Source: Nectonema munidae (Eukaryota; Nematomorpha; Nectonematoida; Nectonematidae). From it: a stretch of DNA of 64,000 bases. This document shows positions 1 to 10,870 of this stretch, piece by piece. The notes beneath the pieces were generated by a model. That model saw only the letters and a list, made by a program, of their open reading frames with translations, had not been told where the DNA came from and did not search any database. The stretch's first letter is position 1. Each line of letters opens with the position of its first letter. The position numbers were made by a program, and so were the translations under genes. The stretch lies in contig JAUIRK010000235.1 of NCBI GenBank assembly GCA_030549495.1, positions 372,001-436,000 of the forward strand. The letters are read 5' to 3'.

Positions 1-363
1 TTCGTAAACCCAGAACACAATTTCCGATGTTGTGCGAGCATAATATCTCCACGGCTTGCAAAACTAGTAGGAGAAAAGCAACTCCAGCCATCGCATTGAC
101 TTATGGGTACTTATTGGTCGATAATTTAAATATTTTTGCTTGTTTATGGTTATGCACATATGCAAATAAATTAAGTTAAGTATTGTATATTTTTTAATTG
201 CGTATTGGTTTACTTGTATTATATTTATATTTTAAGTATAGTTCTTTTATGGTCAAAAACTAATCGTCAAAATTAGGTGGTACGTACCTACAGAATAATT
301 TCATAAGTGGTACACAGCAACAAAAAGGTTGGGAAACCGTGTTCTACATCTTTACCTATAATT

Positions 364-1004
364 CAGTGTTGCTCAATATGCTACATGTGGACCTCCAAGC
401 GTTCCAAGGGGGTCTATATAAGCATATTTCAATTTTGAAGTCCATCAAATTTTGAAAAGGGCACATATTGAAAATAAAATTTGTATGTTTATTGAAAAAA
501 ATTTTTATTTTGTTGAGAAAAAGTTCTGAAACTCTAAAAAATGATATATTATGGTAAAAAGCTCATTTATATGTGACTGCTTTCCCATCTTCATATTTTG
601 TTGAATCAGGTTTACTACTAAAAGTGATTATTAAAATATAATTTATTTTTAATTTCTATATTTGCATTCAAAAAATCGAAACCGACAAAATGTTATTTAT
701 AGAGGAGATTTCATCTGAAACTCTGACATATCAAATATAGCCTCAAAACATCAAATTCAACCCTCACACTAAAAATATTTTTTCGAATAAAAATTTCCTT
801 TTTTGACTTAATAATTTTGATTTTATAAAATGTTATTAATTTTTAATCGATTAGCAGATTTAAATATATATATACTATAAAAGAAAGCGATTAAGTACTG
901 TTTATTTATTCTTATATTTTTGATGCAATAAAAAATATTGGCTCAAAAATGAAATTTTTAGTTCGAAATTGGTCCATAAGAGAAAAAAAGTTTGAGAATG
1001 ACTG
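364..1004. mobile_element. possible non-autonomous hAT-like element
   Basis: The left end begins CAGTGTTGCTCAA and the right end finishes TTTGAGAATGACTG, an imperfect inverted pair that resembles the ends of Buster-type hAT elements. No convincing 8-bp target duplication is visible and no transposase fragment was recognised inside. A similar one-sided end (a stretch reading AAGGTTGGGAAACCGTG) lies just to its left near 328-345. The call rests on the terminal sequences only. Confidence 0.25.
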
Positions 1005-1009
1005 ATTAT

Positions 1010-2740
1010 CTTACAAACCAAGCTACGTGTTCTTCTATATGCTTTCCTTCAATGACTCTCTTAAAAAATGCTTATTGCAATGTGTGGACTTATAAATATA
1101 AACAGGCATTCATATAAACTATGCACTCTATAATGAATGATACATTTATTTCGTGTTTAACCCAATGATCTCACTTTTTTGTATATCGAATTAAGGTTGT
1201 TGTTTCAAATGATGGTCAACATTTCATTCCCTCTCTTTTTCTTCTTTATATATTTTCATTGAATTTGCTGAATCAAATTGCTAAGTTGCATATCATAGCC
1301 ATATGCTAGATGTTCTAATTATTGCAAAAATATTTTTTGACCAATTACACATTTGATCATGTTTTTGATTTTATTGTTTGTGTAACAAATAAACCTCGGT
1401 AAGTCATATTAGTATCCATAATTATTTCTTTTAAAAATAAATGTCCAGAAGGAAGGAAATTCATATCAGTTTGAATATCATCTTTAGGATTTTTATTATT
1501 AGGGAATTCTGAAATGGATTTTAGATTCTATGTTTTATATTTATTATATATTTTGTGTTACGAGGAACTTCCTCACTTTTTTTTTAAAATTCTAAATAAA
1601 TTTTTTGCATGAGTGGTCTTAATTAATTCATTAACCCTATAAGGGTATATAACCAACTGAATTTAAAAAGTTATTAAAAAATTGGCTATCCTTACAAATT
1701 TCGTTACTATTCATAAAATCGCTAGCTGCATATTCATGGTGGTTAAATGGCCGTCTCATGTTAAAAACTGTTATTCAAAAGCAAAATTTTTATATCTCTA
1801 TAACCTCTTGGTGTCTATATTAAATTGAGAACTTGCTTTGATACCCCAATTCTTCCAAAACCATCTTTCAAAAGCGACTATAGAGAGTTTAACTCTTTTA
1901 CGGATTTGGTACACAAAGACAATTTGATTTAATGTTTAACCGTTAGAACATTTAAACTTTATTCCCGAAAGAATCTTGATAAAGAAATTGACAGATTGAA
2001 AATTTTAATTGTTATAAATAGTTACCTTTTTTCTATGGTAAAAAATATGGCAAGTTAACACAGAAAAAACTTTAAACTCCTTCACAAGTAAGGCTTGGTC
2101 TAGAAAAAGCTAAACTATATTCTTCCTTACCATTCAAAGCCAACTCTGTTTCTAAAATTGCTAGTTAGTTTCGGAATTACTTTTTTTCTAGCCGAATTTT
2201 TGCTTATGCTCAAAAAAATTTCTACTAAATGGAAAAAATATTGTTTATAAATTAAACTGTAATTGTGGCAATTGGTGAGACAACATTAAATTTTGGTAAA
2301 AAAACAAAATGAACATGCGAAAAAAGGTATGAAATTTTTTTTCCTCAATTTGAAAACATTTGATAGCAAATAAAGAATGAAGAATAAATTATACTGATAG
2401 TAAATAAAAAGCCTACGTGTTGAGAAAAAGTTCCTCTTTTCTCTCTCTCTTTTTAATAACCTTTAAACTTTGTTTAATTATAATTATGTATTAATAATAT
2501 ATATAAATTATTTTTTTTCCTATTTGTTTTCTATACACTTGATTTTAAAGTTTTACAAGCGGTGTCAATTTCGATCAATAATACTCTTGTTTCAATCAGC
2601 TTTGTACTAAATTGAAAATGGTAGCAAGAAAATATATTATTTAGAATAACGCGTTTTCCTTCCAAATATTATTAGTTATTACATACTCTGTAAAATGAAC
2701 TTAAATATATTTATATATATATATGTTATTATTTCAATAT
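1010..2740. other. AT-rich intergenic stretch, nothing recognised
   Basis: No open frame above background, RNA gene or clear repeat was seen. The sequence is AT-rich with homopolymer runs. A short palindrome-like CCCTATAAGGG after TTAA near 1633 is noted, but it has no partner end. Confidence 0.5.
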
Positions 2741-2744
2741 ATTC

Positions 2745-2990
2745 AGGATTATAAATTATAAGAGTGTATCTAAGTGGTGAAACCCTAAGATATAACTTTA
2801 ACACATTATACTTTTATTGAAAAAACGTACACTTGATTTTGATTGACAGTTTTGGACATGAGAGGGCCATTTTACTACCGTATAAAATTGTATTTAAAGA
2901 TATAGCTTTTCAAAAGTTTGAAATAAGTTTTAGTTGAGTGGGGTGGAGACTAAAATGTCCCTTCTTTGAACGGATAAATTTATTAAAGAA
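2745..2990 (+). repeat. dispersed repeat, copy 1
   Basis: Contains TTGACAGTTTTGGACATGA followed by an AGGG(C/T)CATT...ACTACC tail. The same string in the same orientation occurs near 60027-60067. The limits are approximate because the flanks diverge. The family is not identified and no coding capacity is seen. Confidence 0.5.
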
Positions 2991-3040
2991 GCTTTCAAGA
3001 TCAAGCAAAAATTCTTCAAAGTTTCAGAAAAATCATTAGG

Positions 3041-3214
3041 TTGGTTGGTTGGTTTGAGATATCAAAGCACTTTCAGCCGTAAGGCTATATGCTCGCATTA
3101 TGCTTAAGATGGTTAATCACAGTTTTTGTGAATTTGTTTTTAGAGTTGCGAGCCTTGGGGATTGAACCCCTGACCTTTAACTGTTAAGCTGAGAGGTACA
3201 ATCTAACAACCACG
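3041..3214 (-). mobile_element. tRNA-derived SINE with target-site duplications
   Basis: Read on the minus strand, the element starts with a tRNA-like head. It has an A-box-like TTAGATTGTACC and a B-box GGGGTTCAATCCCC near 3146-3165. It ends in an (AACC)n tail, visible on the plus strand as GGTTGGTTGGTTGG at 3041. Exact 14-bp duplications GAAAAATCATTAGG flank it at 3027-3040 and 3215-3228. Head, tail and duplications together make this a relatively young, complete SINE of about 174 bp. A diverged relative lies at 50596-50690. Confidence 0.85.
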
Positions 3215-3923
3215 GAAAAATCATTAGGAGGAAGGTAAATATGAAAAATTACATTTTTGGAACCTACAAAATAATTTCTATTTATAAAATTTTATAATGT
3301 GATCAAAAAAAGATATTTTTTAAAAATGTAAAAAGTGTTTTATGATCTAAGAACTACTGTAAATCAGTCTTTGAGAAACTAAGCAATTGAATTATAAAGT
3401 TTCAATTAAAACATCATGTAATTAATATTTGAAGGTTTTCACTTGTTATGAAGAAAACCATTGTTATTTTTAATAAATTTCAAAAAGGTGAAATATACAT
3501 TATTCTTGTATAACAGACAGACGTTTATCAACTGAATTAAGAATTAAAGTTTGTATGGAAGCAGACTCAACTAAATTAAAGAGATAATAATAAAAATTAA
3601 AGGATAATAGCATGCGTAATACGTTTTTCAGTTACGCTTGGCACTATTTAATGAAGATGTGGCCGATGCCTTGTTTATAGGCATTGAATCAATTTTGTGA
3701 TGATTTAATATAATTTGATTTTTTTATTTAAATTTTTTTAATATCAATTTCATTTTTAACTATGTTTAATTGTTAATTTAACATTTATTTAACATTTATG
3801 AACAATTAAAAAAAATATTTTAATGTTTTTTTTAGTATTTCTGTTACGGTCTTCTGACCCTTGAAATACAAGCATATTCTCAAATGTGAAATTTTTTTTA
3901 TGAGATTATTTTATGCTAATAAA

Positions 3924-3945
3924 TTCTTCTTCTTCTTCTTCTTCT
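3924..3945. repeat. (TTC)n microsatellite
   Basis: About seven tandem TTC units are directly visible. The 3230-4820 stretch around it holds no gene that I can recognise. Confidence 0.9.
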
Positions 3946-4831
3946 TATAGGATACAAAAGACAAGATAGACTGTAGTATTTTGCTATAAGTAACTGGCTA
4001 TTTATTGAAAGAATAAATTAAGAATTATTTTCGTATTTTAACAAGTCATACTTTTTATAGTCAATATTAAATAATAGATGGAGTTATATTTATTTAATTA
4101 ACAAGTTTTAATTATATTACGGATATTTATAAATAACGCATATTCCTTATTCTTGTACATTTTAGTTCATAATAGTACATTTTAGGCACAATAAATTTTA
4201 ATTATTATGTATTTATCAAACGTGTGCTCAGTGGAAGAGCATATATGAGATTTAGCTTGTTTTTTTTCAATCAAAATTAACAAATTTAAAACAATATTTT
4301 AAAGCTAGGTATGTTTATTTTTATCAAGCTTACCTAGAACTAGAATGTTTATCCTTTTTTTCATTTTAAAGCGAATTTTTCTTCAATATAAATTTTATAT
4401 TCAATTTTTTTAGAGTTAAAGGTATTCATGTCTTTTTCATTTTACATATATTTTTTAATTAAAAAAGATTTATTTTTAGACAAACTTTCAAATGGTCTCT
4501 TATCTGGACGGGTGAACATTAGACAAAGAGCGCTCTTAATTTGAGGTCTCTGCTGGCATCGGAACGAGAGAGCACCACCCAAATTGATTATAAATAACTA
4601 AAGTTTGAGAATTCTAAATATCGATAAGTAATTCTCATGAAAAAAATTGATAAGTTTTAATTTTTTTAGTTTTAAACCGATTTCTTTACAATCTTTTTAT
4701 TTATAAGATTTTTCTATAGTTTTCGTTTGGAATGAAATTATATAATTTTATAAGTAATTATAACTATGCATACAATAAATATTTATTCTTTTATATTCTG
4801 AAATTTTAAATTTTATTTTTATAGATCTGTT

Positions 4832-6669
4832 TTCTATCAATCACTCTTCGAATCTAATCACACAAATACAAAGAATGGCCACCAACTACAAAGTCTCCTT
4901 CAACTTAAACAAACTAAAACTTATACACTTCACACGAAAAAGAATAACTCCACTACCACTGAAACTAAACATATCAACATCACTCACTCCTGTATCACAC
5001 ATAAAATATCTAGACGTCACATCTCAATCTAATCTAAAATTTACACTTCATCTCAAAAACATATACACAAAACTCTCACCAACCCTATTCTCTCTAAGAA
5101 AAGCCATCTCATATAAGTGGGGTCTTCATTCAAAAATCTCAAAGTACATCTACCATACTTCCAGTCATACAATATGGCTCACTTGCCTGGTGAAGCTCAC
5201 TCAAATTCTAAAACTCACTAACCAATCTCAACAAAATACACCGCCTATGCTTGCTCACAACAATAACAAACGCATTTTACACTACCTCTACAGCAAAATT
5301 TGAACTTCTAACACATACTCTACACTTACACCTAAACCTTAAGAAAAACATAATTAAAAAATATCTTACTACCTTCCACTCTACACCACATCCACATAAC
5401 TCACGAACTTTTACTCAACTCACACCTCTCCTTCGCTAACCTTTTTCAAATTCCTTCTTTAACAATAAATGCCACAACTTACTCACTACCAAGTTTTACC
5501 ACACCTACGCCCATACTCCCTAGTTCATCGAAAACGATCACATTCTCAACTCAAATATGCCACCACAAATTCTTAGCACTCAACTCCATAAAACACCAAC
5601 GCAACTCAAATGCGCACCACTAACTCTCAGTTTTTACCGAGGACTCAAAATCACGCAACAAAGTAACCACTGCTTGCACTTTTTTAATCACAATACAAAT
5701 ACTCCTTTCTTCATACAACAAATGCAAACAGACAATAACACCTCCACATACGAAACTGAAGCCCTAGCACTCCTAACATCATGCAACCACATCATTGATA
5801 ACCTAACATTCTTTACACCCATATTCAAACACATAATTTTTTTTCACAGACTCACAAAACATAATAAAAGACCTACAACTTAACAGAAAAATTCCCCTTT
5901 CAACATTAAACCTAGCCAGGAAATTAATCAACCTTAGCAACCATTTCTCAATTAAACTTTTCTGTTGTCCCGCCCATTCCTTCTCCTTGGAGAATTTTTT
6001 AGTAGATCTCTTATGTAAATCCATAACATCACAACATATCTTAACCCACGCCCTCCCTCTATTCACTTTTGAAACATCCATAACTATCTCAACTACAAAC
6101 GAATGGCTTTACTCAAACAACATACCTATCCCCTTATCCCAATTTGATCTAAATAAAAACATTGCTCTTCCTCGCAACATTATAAGATGGTTCACTTCAC
6201 ATTGCTCTTGTTACACTTACTTCTACACTTTTAATTTGCACTCTAACCTTTTTGCAGATTCGGCTGCCCTCATATCTAAACTCCAATTCACATTATCCTC
6301 TATTGCCCTATATTCTCATCAGAACAAACCAAACTCATTGAAAAAACACATTTATATTTTAAAGATCTTACCTTCTCTCTACTAAACTTCTTATCATACC
6401 CCAAAATCATTGACCACATCTCTCCTTTCTTTAATATAATAGAACCATTACTATCTACCCACCAACACTTAACTCCACCCTTATTAAACACCTTGTACAA
6501 CCATACACAAGCACCTAATTCATACTTTTTACCTCACCAAGCTTTCTTATTTCTACTTTAGATCCTAAACCCACTACCCATCCTTACAAATCCCCAAGTT
6601 AGCAATTGATGCAAGCATATCAACCAACGTTGGAAAGTGCTTAGATATCTCCTACCTACCTACCTACCT
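4832..6669 (+). mobile_element. 5'-truncated LINE with RNase H domain
   Basis: Plus-strand fragments read as the end of a non-LTR reverse transcriptase at 4875-5303 (FNLNKLKLIHFTRKR..., then SHIKYLDVTSQSNLKFTLHL, the post-palm region). They are followed by an RNase H domain at about 5640-5990, with TYETEALALL around its second acidic position. Further tail fragments reach about 6500. The element ends in a CTAC tetranucleotide tail at 6651-6669. Exact 11-bp duplications ATAGATCTGTT lie at 4821-4831 and 6670-6680, so the insertion boundaries are certain. The presence of RNase H suggests an I-superfamily relative; the clade is inferred. It is broken by several frame changes and stops and lacks its 5' half. 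The local bias to C on this strand differs from the surrounding DNA. Confidence 0.88.
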
Positions 6670-6972
6670 ATAGATCTGTTCAATTTTTCTATGACTTGTA
6701 AAATTTAAAACAACTATTTGCTTTGGTAAAATTAATTTTTTTCATGAATTTATAAACTTTTAAATGCTAATATACTTAACATAAATTTTATTATAGTTAT
6801 GTTTTTTCATTTCTCCTAGAATGAATATATATTAATTAAATTTAAACTCCAGTTTAAATTCAAATTTGTTCTATTGTTTTAAACAGTAGTTTTTTAAAAA
6901 ATTCTAATAAAGCTCTTATATATATGTATGTAAGAAGTTTAAGTATTAATAAATTTTTTCTTCCAATAGTTT

Positions 6973-9308
6973 ATGGATAAGCTTCTTACATCTCAAACGA
7001 GTGACAAACTTGAAACAGATAATGGAGAAAATCTTAATACTTATAAAAGAAACAAAAAAGATTTTGATAAAAAAATTTATGAAAATACTATTGAAGCTTC
7101 TTCACATTGTCAAGGCAATGCTCCAAGTGACATATCTAAATTTCCTAATATCAAACCTATACAATTACACTTAAAGGAGTATCTAACGCATAGTGAAAGA
7201 AGTTCCCATCCTCGTTCATTTGTTGCATCTTGGTTTGGCAAGTATAACTAGTCTGAATACTCAAAAGAAAGAGATGCAATGTTCTGTTTTCTATGCAGAC
7301 ATTTTTCGCTGCCCTCTTCAGGAAATGCTGAAGACGCATTTAATAAAACTGGTTTTCGGCGTTGGAGAAAAGCTCATGGAAAAGACGGTGCGATTAGTAA
7401 GCATATATCTTCACAGTGTCATAAATCTTCGTGCATTGCATGGGTTGATCATCAACCCAATATTATGAACCAAACTTCTATACTTCAAAGTATGAGTAAC
7501 GCTTACCAAAAAAATATAAAAGAGAATCGTCACTACATAAAAACTATCGGAGAAATAATTCTATTCACTGTTACCCAAGATATTTCTCAACGAGGTCACA
7601 AAGAAGGTGATTATGAATTTAATCCAGGAAAGGTTCGAAAACTTTTACAATTTACTGCTAAGATTGACTCAATAATTTCTTATAGAGTAAAACATGGCCC
7701 TAAAAATGAAGAATATACCAGTTCAGAAATACTAAACGAAATAATTTCTACGTTTGCGTCCATGGTGAAAGAAGATGTAGCTGACAAAATTAAAGTTTAT
7801 CCATATTTTTCTGTTCAAGCAGATGAAGCAAAAGATGTTAGCAAAGTGGAACAGTTGGCTTTAGTTGTAAGATACTATGATGAAGCATCAAAATGCATTG
7901 AAGAAAGTTTTATATCTTTTACTCAAATGACTATGCTAAATGCCGAATCGATTTCTAATGCTATTTTGAAGGGGTTAGAAGAACTGAGCTTAGATTATTA
8001 AAACTCTCTTGTTGGTTTGGGATTTTTTTAGTTTTCTAGAAAAGTTCTATGTTTTTGTATCAAACCCAGTAGTTCATGAAAAATTTCATCGTATTCAAAA
8101 AGAAATTTATCCACAAAGAGGAATAAAAGAACTGCAGCATTTAAGTGATACAAGATGGTGCTGTCGAGCAACATCTTGTAAGAATGCACTTGAGTGCTTA
8201 GATTGCCTGATAAAGCTTTTAGATGACATTTCATTAGATGATACTGGCGTTCGAGCTATTACTGCCCGTGGTTTAATTGCCCAAATTGATGTAGAATTTG
8301 TTTATTTATTGTTTTTTTTCGGATATTCTTTTTAAGATTCAAAAAGTATCCGAACAATTACAAACTAAGCAAGCACACCTTGGAAAAACTGTCAACTTAA
8401 TTCATTGTCTTCGCCAAATGTTTATTGATTTAAAAGAACCTTCAATATAGTGATAAAGTGAGAAAAGTTTGTCAATTGTCCACAATCAATCAAATTAAAA
8501 CACAAAAACGTAAAAGAGCTATGATGATTTTGTTGTCAGAATCAACTGGACAGAGGTATAATTCAGAAAACCATTACATTGAAACGCTTAGTAGTTGAAT
8601 TAGACCGACAATTTTCTAAAGAGTCCACACAGATTATCTATGGTATTTCAGCACTGTGTCCAGAAAGTGAAACTTTTTTATGTGAAGAATATTTAAAACT
8701 GTTTGCAACTACTTACTCTGTGAAAGTTAACGATGTGCATCATGAAATAGCATAGTAAAAAAGTTATTTTTAAAGGAACCAAAATCACCATCATCTTTAA
8801 TAGATTTTCTCACATTTATTTCTCAAGCTGCATTCGATTGTTTGACTCCTTATATCTGTAACCTTACCAGTTACAAGTGCCTCAAATGAGAGAAGCTTTT
8901 AAAAGATGAAATTACTTAAAACTTTTCGCGGAAATTCCATGACAAGTAGAAGATTGAGTGATATTGCTTTACTCTCAATTGAAAAATTCTATGCTGAAAA
9001 AATTAATCTAGAGAATTTTGTTGATGAATTTGATAGTTGACATGATAATCGTCCAATTAAGGGCATTGAAAATTTTAAATTAGTTTTTTATAAATAAACA
9101 TTTTTTTGTTTTTGGAGTGTTTCAGTGATTGTAAATACAAAGCTAAAGTTAAATTTTTCAAAAATTATGAAAATTCATTGGATTAATTCAAAGAAAAACA
9201 AGTAAAACATATGCATTTTGTAAATTGCAAAATTAATAAAAAATTATCGATTTAAAAACTTGGCCCTTGTTTGACCCCCTCACTTTTGAAAATCTAGAAC
9301 CGCCACTG
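6973..9308 (+). mobile_element. hAT transposon relic, TTF-finger/DUF4371 type
   Basis: The fragment at 6973-7251 ends HPRSFVASWFGKYN. The next frame (7279-8001) continues the TTF-type zinc finger with MFCFLCRHFSLPSSGNAEDA, a nearby GFRRWRKAHGKDGAI, and the transposase core SVQADEAKDVSKVEQLALVV, where the D is probably the first catalytic Asp. The frame then changes. 8009-8335 carries KELQHLSDTRWCCRA, and 8940-9040 carries the C-terminal dimerisation helix RLSDIALLSIEKFYAEKI. Relative to the family, the segment after the first Asp appears deleted around 8001-8040. A right terminal inverted repeat, read outward as CAGTGGCGGTTCTAGATTTT, ends at 9308. No matching left end was found. It is a plain hAT DNA transposon, clearly inactive, with several stops and frame breaks. 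Confidence 0.85.
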
Positions 9309-9491
9309 TTTATCGGCTTATAATACATAAAATCTTCAAGTTTACAATTAATTTCTTTATAACTGAACGCTAAAAAATATTAGAGTAAATATCAGAGTTG
9401 CAAATTTTTTTTTAAGATATTTTGAAATAGAAAAATTAAGTTTATCAAATGCCAAATCAGTGATTTTGATCATTTGGGTTATAGCGAAATT

Positions 9492-10292
9492 GATCTCAAT
9501 GACTGTTTATGTCGAGGTTGAGAATGAGGTTGAGCTTTTATTCTCTAAAAAATACCTCATATGACACATGCGTCTATTACAGCCTCTGAACAGTAAGTCT
9601 CTAGGTCTGCCTTCACGTGGCGAGGTTGTTTTAACTAAATGATCTAAAGGCGTAAGCGAGTGACATGCGCTTTAACCTGAAGCTTCGGGTAGAGCATGCT
9701 CGTTAGCCCTGTAAGGCAAATGTTCTAGGAGAAAAAAACTCTGATTTCAAATTGCCCCTGCCTTGGGGTTTGAAGCTTAAGTCAAAGCAAAGGCTAAAGG
9801 TTTCCAAGCCTCAAAACAAAATGGTTGGCGCCAGGAAGGGCATCCGGCTGTAAAAAAAAAGCTTTTTTTCAAACAATGCGATGATCCATAAAAACATAGA
9901 GCGGGTACAGCTCAAAGTACTCCGTGGGTGTGTCCAGCTGCCTACGTCAAAAAGAATGTTGGAAAAACCTGTGGAAGAAGAGAGAAAGACTAGAGGTTTA
10001 CGACGTGGAATGTAGGATCAATGACGGGCAAGTCCTTTAAATTGATAGAAGAAATGAAGAAGAGAAGTATTGAAGTAATGTGTGTACAGGAAACAAGATG
10101 GGGAGGAAATGCAGCAAAGGAAATACGGGAAGGCTACAAGTTATTTTATAGTGGAAGCGCAAATAAAAAGAATGGAGTAGGTATCATATGTTCGCACAGG
10201 AGCAAGAATAAAGTAGTGGAAGTGAGAAGAGAAGGAGATAGACTAATTCGGGTCAAACTAGCTGAAAGGAATGGATTAGTTAACATTATATC
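9492..10292 (+). mobile_element. RTE-like LINE 5' fragment with target duplications
   Basis: Starts with an untranslated leader that shares long stretches with the LINE at 43.4-45.4 kb, including TTGGCGCCAGGAAGGGCATC at about 9824-9843. An apurinic-type endonuclease start follows: TWNVGSMTGKSFKLIEEMKK, then VMCVQETRWGGNAAKEIREG, then KKNGVGIICSHR. These are the hallmarks of RTE-clade elements whose copies are often annotated as craniofacial development protein 2-like. The similarity stops in the endonuclease, and there is no reverse transcriptase or 3' tail. The unit is bounded by exact 16-bp repeats GGGTTATAGCGAAATT at 9476-9491 and 10293-10308. A 3'-truncated LINE with target duplications is unusual. 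Confidence 0.8.
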
Positions 10293-10520
10293 GGGTTATA
10301 GCGAAATTACCAAATCGTAAGCAATAAGAACTATATTTATAATAATTCTCGATTATAGTTTATTTATAAAATTGTACTTAAATTTAGAAATATTTATTAT
10401 ATTTTTTAATTATATAGTGTCTTAACAAATTTTAACTTTTTTTTAAATCCTATTTATTTTTAAATATTCCTGTTCAATTCTAGTGAAAATATTTCAGTCT
10501 GTATTTTTTTCTCTTCTCTT

Positions 10521-10870
10521 ATGCCATCCTCTCCCTCCTACTTTAATGCAAAATTTAATCATACTAAATGTAAAAAAAATCATTCCTCTCCAAATAAGAA
10601 TTTTAAACCTTTGATTAATTATGATATATCATCTTCAGATGAATCACATATTCCTTCTCCATCAAATTCTACTAAACAGTTGGATAACCTGAGCTGTGAG
10701 ACAGAAGCAAATTTTCGTAAACAATTTTCACCTAATTCAGCAATTAAATTGTTCCAAGAACAACGACATAGCAAAAAAAGGCATAAAAGTCATTCCTCCA
10801 AACATAAAAAATATAATAAAGAAAAAGTTCGCCATAAACGTGAAAAAAAGGATAAACATTCAAGTTCTAG
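10521..10870 (+). CDS. CDK12: CDK12 exon 1: Lys/Ser-rich N-terminus
   Basis: Encodes residues 1-117, with [16 protein letters not shown] near residue 35 and a basic end ([13 protein letters not shown], then [11 protein letters not shown]), resembling the charged, disordered N-terminus of CDK12. The donor is CTAG|GTGAGC; intron 1 is only 55 bp, so exons 1 and 2 are clearly linked in phase. Confidence 0.75.

Noticed and set aside
5803-6500. Minus-strand open frames over the 4.8-6.7 kb LINE
   Set aside because: They are shadows of the RNase H-side fragments; the plus strand carries the recognisable sequence and the tail orientation agrees.
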